A stretch of DNA of 64,000 nucleotides from Gracilariopsis chorda (GCA_003194525.1 NBIV01000284.1:1-64000), one strand, 5' to 3'; positions 27,784 to 38,750 are shown, numbered from the stretch's first letter. The notes: generated by a model not told the origin, from the letters alone. Made by a program: numbers and translations.

Positions 27784-29079
27784 ATGGCGCCGCCCGCGAT
27801 CCGGATGCGCGACGAGCTGCTCGTTCCGCTGCCGCCGTCGCTTCCCGCGCCACTCCTCGCGCTGCGCTCCACCGTCCCCACCGACACGCGCCTCCCCGTG
27901 CTCCCGCCGCTGCCGGACATCTCCGTCGCCTCCACCGACGTCCCCTTCGCCATCTACCACCGTCTGGTCCCCCGTCTGTTCACAATCCCCAACGACCCCC
28001 TCCAACAGCAGCCCTGCGAACTATTCTCCGCCCAACATCCCGCGCACACCCACTCCTGCACCGTCGCCAACTCCGACTTCAACCGCGTCGTACTGCTGCA
28101 CGCCCTTTATGGATTCTCCTTTCAAACCACCCCTCAGGTCATGTTCACCCTTCACCAGGCCACTGAGGACGATCGTGTCACTGAACAGCAAACGCCGCAC
28201 AAAATCTTCTCCCGCTGGAAACTCGATGCAGCTTATCTGCAACGTCACATACTGTCGCTCAATCTGCTTGCCATGTCAAATCTCCTCAATCTCCCCACAA
28301 CCTGGACCTTCACCTTAACGCTCCAGTCAAGTCCCTACTACGGACACGCCGGTTTGGAAGCTCGCATCGTTCTCTTCTCCCCTCAACTCGAATACGCTTC
28401 CTTTCACCTGCTCGGCATTTCTCGCCCTCACATCGACATTCCAAACCTACTACTCTTGTTACAAACATTGTGCCCGCAACTCCATCAAAAGCTCATGGGC
28501 GTTAACATCCATCTGTCGGATGCTGAGCACAATGCCCTTCCTGGAGTTATCGCTTCGCGTGTTCTTTCAACTTTTCTTAGACGTAGTCCTCGTCGCCCTC
28601 GTTTCTTCACCCCGCAAGTGCACTGCCAATTGCCTGGTCCAAACGTCAACCCGCTCGCTATAGCCGCTCTCGCTCCCGATCACTTCCGTTCTCTCGTCAA
28701 CGAGTACAGACCACGACTTGAAAGCTTCTGGACCAGCAACCAAATTGAACAAATTCTGCTCCAGCACTCCCAATTCAGAAACACCGTCCAACATCTGCTT
28801 AACAATCCAACCGCCTCAAAGCTGTCTTTGGCACAGCAATGGGCCCTTGCGGAACGTCGATTTGCTAGCTTGTTCTACTTCATTGGAGGTCTTGGTTCGT
28901 CGTTTGACTATAAACCGACGCCGACACCACGTGTTAGTATCACTGCTTTGGAAATTACCCCGGAGAGTGCTTCTGCTATGACCACTGCTGCTGATATTAT
29001 CTTGCATGCACGCCAGTTTGTACACCTTCGTCCTTTCATTTCGTGGGACGCTTGTAAGGCTATGGCCGAGAATACATGA
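27784..29079 (+). CDS. Unknown 431-aa protein
   Basis: The frame is open from 27568, but the first ATG is at 27784 (ACGATGG context), giving 431 aa. It is soluble in character, with no signal peptide or membrane span. An N-terminal Pro/Leu-rich part (LLVPLPPSLPAPLLAL) is followed by mixed alpha/beta text, including TFTLTLQSSPYYGHAGLEARI, NLLLLLQTLCPQL, FWTSNQIEQILLQHSQFRN and the near-terminal FASLFYFIGGLGSSFDYKP. Codon use is like the neighbouring host genes and there are no stops over 1.3 kb, so it is probably a real gene. I do not recognise a family. Confidence 0.75.
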   Translation: MAPPAIRMRDELLVPLPPSLPAPLLALRSTVPTDTRLPVLPPLPDISVASTDVPFAIYHRLVPRLFTIPNDPLQQQPCELFSAQHPAHTHSCTVANSDFNRVVLLHALYGFSFQTTPQVMFTLHQATEDDRVTEQQTPHKIFSRWKLDAAYLQRHILSLNLLAMSNLLNLPTTWTFTLTLQSSPYYGHAGLEARIVLFSPQLEYASFHLLGISRPHIDIPNLLLLLQTLCPQLHQKLMGVNIHLSDAEHNALPGVIASRVLSTFLRRSPRRPRFFTPQVHCQLPGPNVNPLAIAALAPDHFRSLVNEYRPRLESFWTSNQIEQILLQHSQFRNTVQHLLNNPTASKLSLAQQWALAERRFASLFYFIGGLGSSFDYKPTPTPRVSITALEITPESASAMTTAADIILHARQFVHLRPFISWDACKAMAENT

Positions 29080-29470
29080 GCGGCTTTCTCGTTTCTTTCT
29101 TGTTTTCTAACTTGGTGTTGTGCGCGTCGCAGTAATATTGCGTGGCGTTTTCAACGCATGCGCGTAGGAGCAAGTCTGCAAGTATCTTGTCTGCTTGCAG
29201 AGCGTTTGCTGTCGGTTTAAGTTTAGTTTTGACGCTGCCATGTCTCCTTTTTTTATCCCTCGAGAGGCACGTTTCTGCATCTCAGCTAGGTCAGTCACAC
29301 CGATACGATTAGTGTCAGCAACACCTAAGTGTGTTAACAAATCAGGTACAAGTTCTTGTACAACCAGTATGCTCTGGTTAGTCTCCAGTCACCCACAACT
29401 AACAACAACACTGCGCAACGCTGATAAACATGCAATCCAACAACACCGGTTTCATATTCTTGTGAAGCGC
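29080..29470. other. Intergenic region between convergent genes
   Basis: 391 bases between the stops of the 431-aa protein and the glycosyltransferase-like protein. Short frames only; nothing recognised. Confidence 0.6.
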
Positions 29471-30916
29471 TCACAGCGCGTATTCCACCCGCTGGCACAC
29501 TTCATCGCGCAGTTCAACCAAGGTCTCCGCCGTTCCCAACCCCAGCGCAAGTCGTGCAACAGAACCTTCCAAAGCAATTATGTGTTCCGCGTGACCTAGA
29601 TTCACGAAGTCAATCAAGCTTGCCCAAGTGTTCTGATTATGTGCCAAGTCATGGTTCCTCGTTTCACCTCCAATAGCTTTCAAGAACTTTCTTGTTATTG
29701 CGTGATTGACTTTCTTCTTCGATTTGATCACGCTCATTCCTCCTTTGCTAAAACGTTTGACATTTTTACTGAAGAGCTTTCGAAACATGCCGCTATCAGT
29801 GCTCAGGTATACCGGTAGTGCGGGAATACCAGACATGAACGACAGCCGTACAGCTCTTGATGCGAGGCACGTAGCTGTCCTTTTCATGCGCAGTTTGGCT
29901 TCCTTAGAGTTGACAAATGAAACCTGCTTATGTCTCAAACCCACGTCGGCGTGCACCCCAATGTACGGCCTATTCCATTCGTCATAGCTTTTGAATGAAA
30001 CTATGCTTTGCTTTTTCGGGAAACCTGGCCATGTCAACGACGGGCGACGAGAATACACAGGACGAAGCCTCATTCGTTCATGCATTAATCGTTGATGAAT
30101 GCGCGCTTCATCACTAAGTCTGAACGCATGGTGAAACAACACTCGATAGAACACCGCATTATCTCGAAGGTTGTCCACGTACGATGTCTGCACATCTTTG
30201 GGTGCATACTTGCTCACAAAGTATTCTGAAAACCTGCTGGGCGTGTCGTTTGTCTGCATAACAACCACCTCTAACGACGAGGAAAGCACTGGCTCGTATG
30301 AGAAAAGACTTATGTCCGAGCCATTGAGAAATGCTATGGTTTTCGAAGTCACTCCGCTCGTGGTTTCATTTCGAGGATCATCTAACGGCGCGTGAAAAAA
30401 GAGATTAACTTCGCTTTTCGCATTCACAAGAAACTTGTCCAACGGGAATGGCTCCCTCCAGTCAACTAGGAGCAGTCTCCTAGAAACTGAAGCGGCCCAG
30501 AAGGCGAACGCAAGGTAAACCAAGCTCTCGCTTAAGTCACTGGTTCCTGGCCTGAAAACGAGAATCCGGGTGGCATTGTTTCGGGACTGTGTATGAAAAT
30601 GGAGATAATCGCGTACAAGGAAGTGGAGCGCTTTCGAGTAGTCGATATCCAATCCCGAATAATTCATATAACGATCTCGTACCAAGTCCTTATTCGCGTA
30701 AGTGATGTAGCTGAATGGGCGGAGAGAGTTGACGAAATGTTCATTTGCCTCAAGAAACACCGTATACTTGTTCGCTTCTCGTCCCCCAAATCTGAAGGCA
30801 TTTCGAAGCAAAAGGAGGAGAACGACAAAGTTAATGAACATAAAGCACATGTTCGTCAGGCTCAAGCCACTTGTTCCATTCCTCCTCAGCGGTTTTCTGA
30901 ATGCAAAAGAAAACAT
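29471..30916 (-). CDS. Type II membrane protein, fucosyltransferase-like
   Basis: 481 aa, uninterrupted. A short basic cytoplasmic tail (RKPLRRNG) precedes a single membrane span (MCFMFINFVVLLLLL, about residues 23-37), and the rest would be lumenal: the topology of Golgi glycosyltransferases. Motif-like stretches support this: RILVFRPGTSDLSESLVYLA with RRLLLVDWREPFPLDKF near residue 145-165 resembles the 'G-x-GNR ... R-x-L-x-V-x-W' nucleotide-sugar start of GT37/GT65-type fucosyltransferases, YIGVHADVGLRHKQ could be a donor-binding 'H-x-R' region, and FVNLGHAEHIIALEGSVARLAL resembles the late 'A-x-x-xI-x-S-x-S-x-F' block. Potential N-glycosylation sites are present (NNAT, NETT, NGSD). The exact family is not certain; it may act in wall polysaccharide or glycoprotein synthesis. 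Confidence 0.55.
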   Translation of the reverse strand: MFSFAFRKPLRRNGTSGLSLTNMCFMFINFVVLLLLLRNAFRFGGREANKYTVFLEANEHFVNSLRPFSYITYANKDLVRDRYMNYSGLDIDYSKALHFLVRDYLHFHTQSRNNATRILVFRPGTSDLSESLVYLAFAFWAASVSRRLLLVDWREPFPLDKFLVNAKSEVNLFFHAPLDDPRNETTSGVTSKTIAFLNGSDISLFSYEPVLSSSLEVVVMQTNDTPSRFSEYFVSKYAPKDVQTSYVDNLRDNAVFYRVLFHHAFRLSDEARIHQRLMHERMRLRPVYSRRPSLTWPGFPKKQSIVSFKSYDEWNRPYIGVHADVGLRHKQVSFVNSKEAKLRMKRTATCLASRAVRLSFMSGIPALPVYLSTDSGMFRKLFSKNVKRFSKGGMSVIKSKKKVNHAITRKFLKAIGGETRNHDLAHNQNTWASLIDFVNLGHAEHIIALEGSVARLALGLGTAETLVELRDEVCQRVEYAL

Positions 30917-33900
30917 GGGTTGGATGTCGTAGAAACAGAGACTGGTTGTTCTCGTGCCTTCAATACTTGATACTTCGGTTCCAGTTCAGCAACAGGAAAC
31001 CAAAGGCCTTCGACCTTACTTTGGATTGATGTAACAATGGACGAAAAAGAACTGTTAGTTATGGACAAAACTCCTACTCGAAGACAACATCAACGGTCTG
31101 TTCAAAACTTAACGTTCGCCTTTGTTATGGTGCAATGTATACCAGTGCCTGACTGAGTGATAGTATGATAGAGATTGTACTCCGAAATAGAGTGTCGGTA
31201 CCCAAGGGCAAACTGTGGACCAACGCGTTTAAGATTAATGCTTCGGCAAGATCTTTGTAACATTCGTCGATCCTGAGCTATGAATCGAGATTGCAGTAAC
31301 TTTTAGCATCCGTTCTGATCTTCTGGTGCACAAATCCCATTTCGTCGTACATATCTCACTGGATGCGTGACAAGACACAGTCTCACGTAACGGTTTCCGA
31401 GGGGCGATTTTGTTGAATCATCTGCTCGTTCAATCAAGTGAGTTCTATTCGTTGTTGCACTGGGCACGTGCATCTCGCCTTCACGTGGTGTGCCTGACTC
31501 CGATCCCTGTTCACCGGGGCGGAGCGAAATGAGAACGTAGACGGATCTCCAACCGAGGCCAAGGACGGGTTCTTGGCCTTCCTGAAAAGAGAAAGCTTTT
31601 ACTGAAAGCTCTCCTTCAGCTTAGTAAGAGAAAGCTGTTGTCCGCAATAAAGAAGAAGAAGAAGAAGTTGTTACACTCTCTTTCCTTTCTGGCATGGAAT
31701 ACCTGGGAAAAATGGTGGCTATCTTTGAGCTTGCCGTTTGCCGCTGAAATGATGAATAGTTCTTGAAACGGAATTCTTTCGCCGAACTATGGAGCTGCAG
31801 CGACACATCTCCATCAAAGAATCCTTTTGCAGGGTTTGGGCAGCTATCTGCTACTGGAGTTATCCCTGAAAGAAATCTACAACGTTTGTGAGGATGAAAG
31901 GGACCGGCATTTTTTGCTGTTGGGCAATCATCACAGGCTTATAGGAGAACAGCGTCATTTACAAAATGCACGACACCGCAACAAGCTTCTAAAGGATTCT
32001 TAACGATTCTCACAGGTGCCAACGAAGTGTCGGTCCCACCAACACTTAGGAATCCTAAATGTATGCATCCCCTATCGGGATAATGTCATTTTACGAATAC
32101 AATATCAAGTGAGCACGAGCACTACCCATCCCAGAAATAAGGCATACAGATTAGTAAGTGATGATGATGTGCAAACTCAGCCTCGCACCAACAAACACAT
32201 GTGAAAACCAAACCGATTCCATCTACATTTGATCGTACAAGACCACCATGCGCTATAGATGGGCACGCATTCTACGTCCCTGAGATCAACAGCGAGGTAA
32301 TCCAGCACTCTCTGATGAACTTGCTCAAAGAAAATATACATTTTACTGTCTCGCTGCATAGGCATGAAGCTCGGCTTACGGAGAATAGCGTGCGGCGGGG
32401 CAGAATCGGAAGTATGTCACCAGTCACAGGCAGAGCTTGTCACGGCTTGTAGATTTTGAACAATCAGGTCAATGAACTCATGGCTATCCGCGATCATCTA
32501 CGTTGCTCCTTATTTTAAGCGGCTATTAACAACGGCAACCGGCAAGTTTGGCTTCCTCCCATATCTGTTTTCTCGACCCACCGCACTCTTCTCAGATGTC
32601 CTTTCTCTTTGGCATCTTTAGTATTTGTTGGTGGCTCGTGTGCGGTTTCCATCGTCAAAGCTTTCGACCTTTTCCTCATTGAGAAAGCCTATCCCAGCGC
32701 CACTCTTGTTCATCTTACGCTATCGGTAAATAACGCTCGTTGTTCTGCACTTAACCGGTGGCTCCATTCTTGTTTGATTTGTTCTGGGCTAAAGGGTTTT
32801 TTGGATGCGAACGAGCGATGGTGGTTTCCTTTTATTCTATTTATGAAACTCGTCTTGCGGCGGCTTTTCTACAAGAAGCTCGAATCAAAGACTAGTAAAA
32901 AGTGGAGAACTGTTGCACACGAGTGTGGCGGTACATGACAAGACGAAAACATAGTCGAAAACAACGAAGAACAAAGAATACAGAGAAAGTAAAACGACTC
33001 GGGATGTCTCTAAAAGCGACCAGGCAGTCGGCAGACCGACAGCCCCAAGCGATCTGAGTGGCACTGTCCACAAAAGGCCCCCACTAAGCTGTGCGAAACA
33101 GTACGCACGACGCACGCGCTTCCCCAAAGATCTTGTCAGCCTTTCCCTGATTTTTCCCGGAAGGGTCAGGAGTTCCCACGGAAACTGAGGCAATAGTTTT
33201 ACCTCACGCAGCTTCTCAGCATCGCATGAATGTTGGAAGAACAAAAGCCCGCCTGCACATGGACCTGAATAGTTTTGCAGGGTTTTTGCGGAACTTGAGC
33301 TAGTATCGAAGGACAACAAGGCCGGTTTTACTGCCCGAAATCGCCAAGGGTAAAGAAGAATGGGTGGGCAGAACGTCGTTAGTGCTTCTAGACGACGAAA
33401 ACGAGGCACATTGGAATCCGCCTTGTCGTGGTGTGCCCTTTAGCTGACGCCCTGGGGTGGAAATGGAAGAAATAGAAAAGAAAAGAATGGAAAAGGCGAG
33501 TCGCGTCAGAACGAAATGGATCCGATGTTGGGTCTTCCCGTGGAAGCTTGGTGCTGATCTCGCAATGTTCCGAGATAGTAACCAGTGAGCGCAATACGGT
33601 TGCTGCAAGGTGAGGGCAAGCAGCAGTCATCGGCTACATTCCGGTGACATGAATGGAGGTTCGTACTACGGGACAGAGGAAGTCTTTCTTCTCTGCGGAG
33701 CTTTACGTGATACATAGAGTTTCGCGTGCTAGATGAGGAACAGCTCCCTTGTAGTGTAAGATTCCACCACAAGGCCGTAATTCGGTAATGTGCCCATAAA
33801 GAACAGGAAGAGGAAGAAGAAAGCAAAAGTAAGCACAAGTGAGGCTCTCAGTCGATGAACACCTATGAGAAAGGAGAAGAACGCGAGGACGCAATGATGG

Positions 33901-34130
33901 AGCGGCTGGAGCATATTTATAGAGTTTGGGCATGAAGGAGAAAGGATAATTCGAAGATGATTTCCATCTCGTCTGTCCGCTATCGAATGCCATACTCCTT
34001 TTGAAACATTCGTGGTGCAAGACTTCTCAGCAGAGAAGCGACGAACACGAAACGGCAAGGAGGTTCCACAAGCTTGTCGTAGTAGTTGTTGTTTGAAACG
34101 GGCCGACGAAGCCTAATTCTGCCTCGAGAA
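30917..34130. other. Gene-poor 3.2-kb stretch
   Basis: Several overlapping frames up to 174 codons exist on the minus strand between 32885 and 34058, but they are Ser/Leu/Phe-rich, in competing frames and without recognisable motifs. A short GAA-type repeat lies at about 31650-31667. I see no RNA gene. Confidence 0.5.
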
Positions 34131-34136
34131 CTTGTA

Positions 34137-34467
34137 CTAACTCTCTAAGACACTACTCTCTGCCACGAGCAGCGTCGGGGACGTTGACAAATCTGCGGGA
34201 ATGGCCCGTAGCATCCACAACGAGTCGTGCAGCAACGGTATCGACGCCGTCCTCAGTAAGAGTTTGCAAAAGCACAAAGTTAGGATGTGGTCGGTCATGC
34301 TGGAGCTGGTGAACGGCTGCAGCAGCAAGGGAAACGTTCCCGGAATCAGTGCAGCTCTTCAAGAAGCGTTCCTTAAGCTTGTCGCGATCGACGCGCACGT
34401 AGGGGCGGTAAGGATGACTTTTTTGCCATCGGCCCGCACGAAGGTGGCCTTGCGCTGCCACACATGA
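34137..34467 (-). pseudogene. Lycopene-cyclase-like fragment
   Basis: Within a minus-strand frame ending near 34153, the text RPYVRVDRDKLKERFLKSC followed about 45 residues later by ARLVVDATGHSRRFV matches the lycopene beta/epsilon cyclase region 'PYGRVxRxxLKxxxLxxC ... VVLDATGxSRxLV'. Just upstream, in another frame, WQRKATFVRADGKK could be the preceding part. The N-terminal dinucleotide-binding region and the C-terminal half are not found, so this is a short remnant or an exon of a gene I cannot reconstruct. An intact enzyme would cyclise lycopene in the plastid. Confidence 0.45.
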
Positions 34468-35018
34468 GAAAAGCAATCTTGTTAACCAAGCGGCTGCAAA
34501 CATTTCAGCCAGGTACGGTTTGCAAGCAAACCGTACACGTACCTCGCTCAATGATCCTGATGTATTTCGTCTATGTCTATGCATGTGAGCGTGTGTATTC
34601 CCTGTGCGCACATAACATTCTGGAGTTGCTGATAACTCTCCATTGCAGTCTCCTTCTCTCTTGAAGATACAGTAAGTTCCTCTGGCAATGTTTGTTAGCT
34701 CTACAGCTGTTAACCGCACTGCTCTCGTCCAGTCGTCGATAGGCTGAACGAAGAGAAGAGGACAGTATAATCATTTCCATCGCGTCTTGACAAGACTGTC
34801 CACGAGCTCATGTCTAGTGTACACCTTGATGCTTGTAGACATCTATTTGTATCAGAACTTGAAAAGTTCGCGAAGTTAACATTTATTAGCACTGCTACCA
34901 ATCCTCCGAGACGACAAGAACGGCTTGGGCAGGATAAGATGTCTCTCACTGTGTACACAGCTAGCTATAGAAAGGCAAGGTACCGCGCAGAAGGTAACTG
35001 CTAGGAGTGATACCAGTG
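34468..35018. other. Intergenic stretch
   Basis: About 550 bases with only short unsupported frames; no motif seen. Confidence 0.5.
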
Positions 35019-37211
35019 CTACAGCAAAAGTCTCTGCACAAGGGAAGTTAAGTGGCTATCAACACCATTTGTAAACCACTTTCCAGCAATTGATTCACGT
35101 ACAACACCGACCGAATACATTGCTCTAATGGGAGAAAGCATGGCATGAGCTGCTTTGGAAGAAAGAGATCGTGTGAAAGTAGACGTCACGACTCCATCCA
35201 CGCAAATCGTGCCGGCTACAGTGTGAGGATTATACAAGCCATATGCCTTGGCAAGAAGAACTTCCGTCACCCTAGACAGCTTCCCAGACGCCGTATGAAT
35301 ATGGTCACCAATCTGCACGGAATGTGCTTGTACAAGAACACTGTCTTTCGTGTTGTTGTTAGCGATGGGGAGGTAGTGCCCAGAAGTCATGATCACAGAA
35401 GTATCCAAAGTGGATATCCGGACATAGTACTCCTCCGTGGCCGTGATATCGCGGTGTGAGAACATGTACACGTCTGAGAACTCGGAAGATGATACCCTTA
35501 CACGATCACCAATTCGGAGTTTGTGCATCGGGATATGGGCTCCTGATGCAAGCTCGACTGTCGCAGAAGCAGGGAAGCATGAATCTCCGTCTGCAGACGG
35601 AGTGGGAGAAGGTGAACCGTATGCCCCATTCTCTTGACCACCAACAGTAATCGGAGTATCACTGGTAATAGCACCACCGGTGACTGGAGTTGTCTCTTCA
35701 ACAACTGGAGTGGCCCCACCAGCACTCTCTGCTTGAGCAATGGTCGATGTTGTCGGTGGAATGGTCGTTGAGGTAGTCGGTTGAGTTGTGGCAGCCGTGG
35801 TTGTGATGGTAGGTATAGTTGTTGTAGGGGCGGTGGTGGTTATAGTTGTAGTCAGAGTTGCAGGACTAGTTGTTGTAACGTCAGGTTCGGAGCTGGTAGC
35901 TGAGTCAGTACTTGTGTCCACTGGTTCGGCAGGAGAAACCGGAACGTTTCCAGGAGTAACGCCGGAACTGTCGACGACTCCATCGTTAACATCATTAGTT
36001 TCTTCAATGTCGTCTGCGGCAGGAGCGGACTGAATGCTGCCCGGAATGTCAATGTGATTCTGCAGGTCCTCCATGTGGAAGCAGGTGCGCCAAACATCTT
36101 CTCTTTCACACTCGAGTGCTTGTAAAGCGTCATTGAGGAATATCCGAACGCTGCCATCAATAGAAGCATCCGGATTAGTTTGCCAGTTTGTGGAACGAGC
36201 CGAGTTGAGCCATGCGTTGAGGGGCGGACAAGCGGGTGGCATAACCTTGTCTGGCTCGCCTGGCTTGACGAAGGCTTGTACGCTTGGAAGCACGTTGCAC
36301 AAATCGTACTGAGCATGCGCAGGGCAGTTTCCTCTGTCAGCAGCCCACAGAGTCGGGTTTTGCTCTGAATGGGCTGCTTTGAGCGCGGGGTAGTCTGCAG
36401 CGGTGATGCCCATTGGTACACAATCGCAACACAATTCACAAACAGAATACATGAAATAGTCAAGTTGAGTAGCAGCAGAGGCATCGCCGGCTTTCCATGC
36501 GTTGAGAGCTTGTTCGCGAACTGGGTCGCAATTACGGTTAAGGTCAACATACTCCTCAAGGGCCAGTTGGCAGGATGGAGTTTCAAGTTGAAAGATGTCG
36601 TCGCATCGGGCGAATTGGCCGTTTGAGGTGACCGGTTTCAAAGCACATCGCGAACAAAAAGCCGGGGGAATGCGGACTGTGGAACAAGTGACTTCAGTTT
36701 GCTTGCGGGATTTGGTTGGATGACACGGAAAGAATCCTTGTCCATTGCCCGCCGCGGTGGGGATGGGAGCATTACTCGTAGATGTTTGACTGGGAGACGT
36801 TGGAGGTTGTGTGGATGGGGTGGATGGGGTGGGAGGGGTGGTGGGAGTTACTTGCGACGGCAAAGAAGCTGATGGGGACGGGGACGACGATGGGGCTGGA
36901 GATGGAGTGGGTGTGGAGGCAGCCATTTCGTCCAAGGAGTCTTCAGGCTGAGGCTCTTCGACCTCATCGGTGATGGGCTGTTGCTCTGCAGACTGAAGCT
37001 GCTCGGTAGCTGCAGGGGGTGGTGTCGGTTGTGCAGTGGTGGCGGTTGGAGGAACCGGGAGTATGGAATTAGTGTCAAGCGCAGGAATTATAAGACTAGG
37101 ACGACCAGGTCCTTTACCGAGCAAGTGAAGGTTTCTTTTAGAGTCGATGGCAGAGACCAGCGCGGAGAGCCAGAGGCATGAAACCGCGACGAAACAAAGA
37201 GTGACACGCAT
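35019..37211 (-). CDS. Secreted protein with C-terminal Hedgehog-type Hint domain
   Basis: The Met at 37211 begins a signal peptide (MRVTLCFVAVSCLWLSALVSA); an in-frame Met at 37238 adds nine residues. From 37211 the protein is 730 aa. Residues about 20-160 are Pro/Ser/Thr-rich. A Cys-rich ectodomain follows (about 165-385; CSTVRIPPAFCSRCALKP, YSVCELCCDCVPMGITAADYP), then a long Thr-rich linker with TTT repeats and the Hint domain from Cys545: CFPASATVELASGAHIPM, LRIGDRVRV, TSGHYLPIANN, VQIGDHIHT and ICVDGVVTSTFT. This is the Hog class, whose first Cys attacks the preceding peptide bond and releases the N-terminal part. The product would be an extracellular, self-cleaving protein. It is divergent from RsmE, about 530 bases away. 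Confidence 0.85.
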   Translation of the reverse strand: MRVTLCFVAVSCLWLSALVSAIDSKRNLHLLGKGPGRPSLIIPALDTNSILPVPPTATTAQPTPPPAATEQLQSAEQQPITDEVEEPQPEDSLDEMAASTPTPSPAPSSSPSPSASLPSQVTPTTPPTPSTPSTQPPTSPSQTSTSNAPIPTAAGNGQGFFPCHPTKSRKQTEVTCSTVRIPPAFCSRCALKPVTSNGQFARCDDIFQLETPSCQLALEEYVDLNRNCDPVREQALNAWKAGDASAATQLDYFMYSVCELCCDCVPMGITAADYPALKAAHSEQNPTLWAADRGNCPAHAQYDLCNVLPSVQAFVKPGEPDKVMPPACPPLNAWLNSARSTNWQTNPDASIDGSVRIFLNDALQALECEREDVWRTCFHMEDLQNHIDIPGSIQSAPAADDIEETNDVNDGVVDSSGVTPGNVPVSPAEPVDTSTDSATSSEPDVTTTSPATLTTTITTTAPTTTIPTITTTAATTQPTTSTTIPPTTSTIAQAESAGGATPVVEETTPVTGGAITSDTPITVGGQENGAYGSPSPTPSADGDSCFPASATVELASGAHIPMHKLRIGDRVRVSSSEFSDVYMFSHRDITATEEYYVRISTLDTSVIMTSGHYLPIANNNTKDSVLVQAHSVQIGDHIHTASGKLSRVTEVLLAKAYGLYNPHTVAGTICVDGVVTSTFTRSLSSKAAHAMLSPIRAMYSVGVVRESIAGKWFTNGVDSHLTSLVQRLLL

Positions 37212-37743
37212 TTTGAGTGAAGGGAAATGTTGCCGCACAAGGCGGAACGAAGACTGGTTGGAACGGAAGAAGGATGAACGTCAGGGACGCTCACGGCACC
37301 TGGGAGGCAACTCATGGCGACGATGAAGTGAAGTGGGATGTGATGGCGGGCGGGCCCGAGTGAGTAGACGCGTTGCGAGGGCTGATGGTGCGCAACTGCG
37401 CAAGATGGGAGACAGAGCGATGCACTTGGGCGATGTGGTGATGCAGAATGGGAAAAGGTGACTGAGCTTTGAGAGCAAGAGCCACGTGGGCGCGTACAGT
37501 GTCTGCGCGAGGAGGCGCTATGTTGGGGCGCTCTACGTAAGTTCAGCTTCGCCAGAGAGACTGCACCGGAAACGTAAGCGGCGGCACGTTACGGAACGTC
37601 GTGGCGGGACAGACACCACACGGCCGGGCTCTGCGGCAAGAAACGCGAGGAAGAGTAGCTTTAGCGGGGCCGGCAAAGGGGTGCGGATCGCGGTGCAGGT
37701 GTACAACAGGCGGATAAGCCGTTATTCGCAAACTGGGTTCGTG

Positions 37744-38631
37744 ATGGGACTTGGCGGATTGAACCGGGTGCTGCTGACGGTGGCGGATCTGAGCGAGGAC
37801 GGGAGAGCGTATCTGAGCAAGGATGATGCACGCGCCAAGCACATTCGCACGCTACTGGCACGCGGCGGGGAGCAATGCACGCTTCGGGTAGCGGTTGAGG
37901 ACGGGTATTTGCATGATAGTGCGCGGTGTGAGGTGCATGAGGACGGATCGTGCAGCATTGAAGTGCCGAGTGAAGATCGGCGCGCGGTTGAGGATGGGGC
38001 GCCTATCACGCTGCTTTTAGCCATGCAACGTCCGAAAGCGATGGCGCGTATCATTCAGTCGGGCGCTTGCGTGGGGGTTAGGCGCATTGTTCTGGTGGAC
38101 AGCGACAAGACGGAAGCCACGTACTGGCAAAGCAAGTTGCTCCGCGTGAACGGAGAGTGCGCGGGAGACGGCGATGAGCTGAATGAAATGGCGCTGGTCA
38201 GACGGTTACTAGTGGAAGGCGTGCAGCAAGCGGCGAAGGACGGCCGTCTACCGAGTGTGACTGTAGATCGACGAAAGCTAGACGCTGTGACGACGGAATA
38301 TGCGCGGGGTAGGACGACGCGACTGGTAGCACACCCTCGTAACAAAACGGAGGGGGAGCGGGCGATGGTGGAGGGCTCCGTGGTGGCGCAGGTGGCACGC
38401 GGTGACGGAGAAGTAGTGATGGCGATAGGACCAGAGGGAGGGTGGAGCGACGAGGAAGTGCGAATGTTCCGTGCAAGCAGCTTCGCAGTGGTGCAGCTGG
38501 GCGAGCGCGTGCTGCGCTCTGAGACGGCGGTCGTTGTAGCGCTCGCGCTGGTGCACGAAGGTTTGCGGTGGCGCCGCGCCTGCTGGACGCTGCAGGAACA
38601 AGCTTGTGACTCCGAAGGGGAAGGTGTTTGA
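37744..38631 (+). CDS. rsmE: RsmE-family 16S rRNA m3U1498 methyltransferase
   Basis: RsmE methylates N3 of U1498 in small-subunit rRNA with S-adenosylmethionine; in algae it would serve plastid or mitochondrial ribosomes. The frame is open from 37486, but the first ATG is at 37744, giving 295 aa, close to the family length. An N-terminal PUA-like part contains DDARAKHIRTLLAR. The SPOUT knot part contains LLLAMQRPKAMARIIQSGACVGVRRIVLV, then AIGPEGGWSDEEVRMF (227-242) and LGERVLRSETAVVVALAL (252-269), the diagnostic C-terminal AdoMet-binding signature. The upstream open frame is basic and could encode a transit peptide if translation began at a non-ATG codon. Confidence 0.92.
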   Translation: MGLGGLNRVLLTVADLSEDGRAYLSKDDARAKHIRTLLARGGEQCTLRVAVEDGYLHDSARCEVHEDGSCSIEVPSEDRRAVEDGAPITLLLAMQRPKAMARIIQSGACVGVRRIVLVDSDKTEATYWQSKLLRVNGECAGDGDELNEMALVRRLLVEGVQQAAKDGRLPSVTVDRRKLDAVTTEYARGRTTRLVAHPRNKTEGERAMVEGSVVAQVARGDGEVVMAIGPEGGWSDEEVRMFRASSFAVVQLGERVLRSETAVVVALALVHEGLRWRRACWTLQEQACDSEGEGV

Positions 38632-38750
38632 CGAGGAACTTGTAAAGCTACAGTTCAGTTAGTGCTTAGCGCTATCGACGTAACCAGTTGGATCTAAATA
38701 GTCAAATTCCTAACCAGACGAGCAGTTCACAGAGCGCTTCGAGCGCAGTA

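Noticed and set aside
32885-34058. Group of overlapping minus-strand ORFs up to 174 codons
   Set aside because: Competing frames, biased composition and no motifs; no evidence for a gene.
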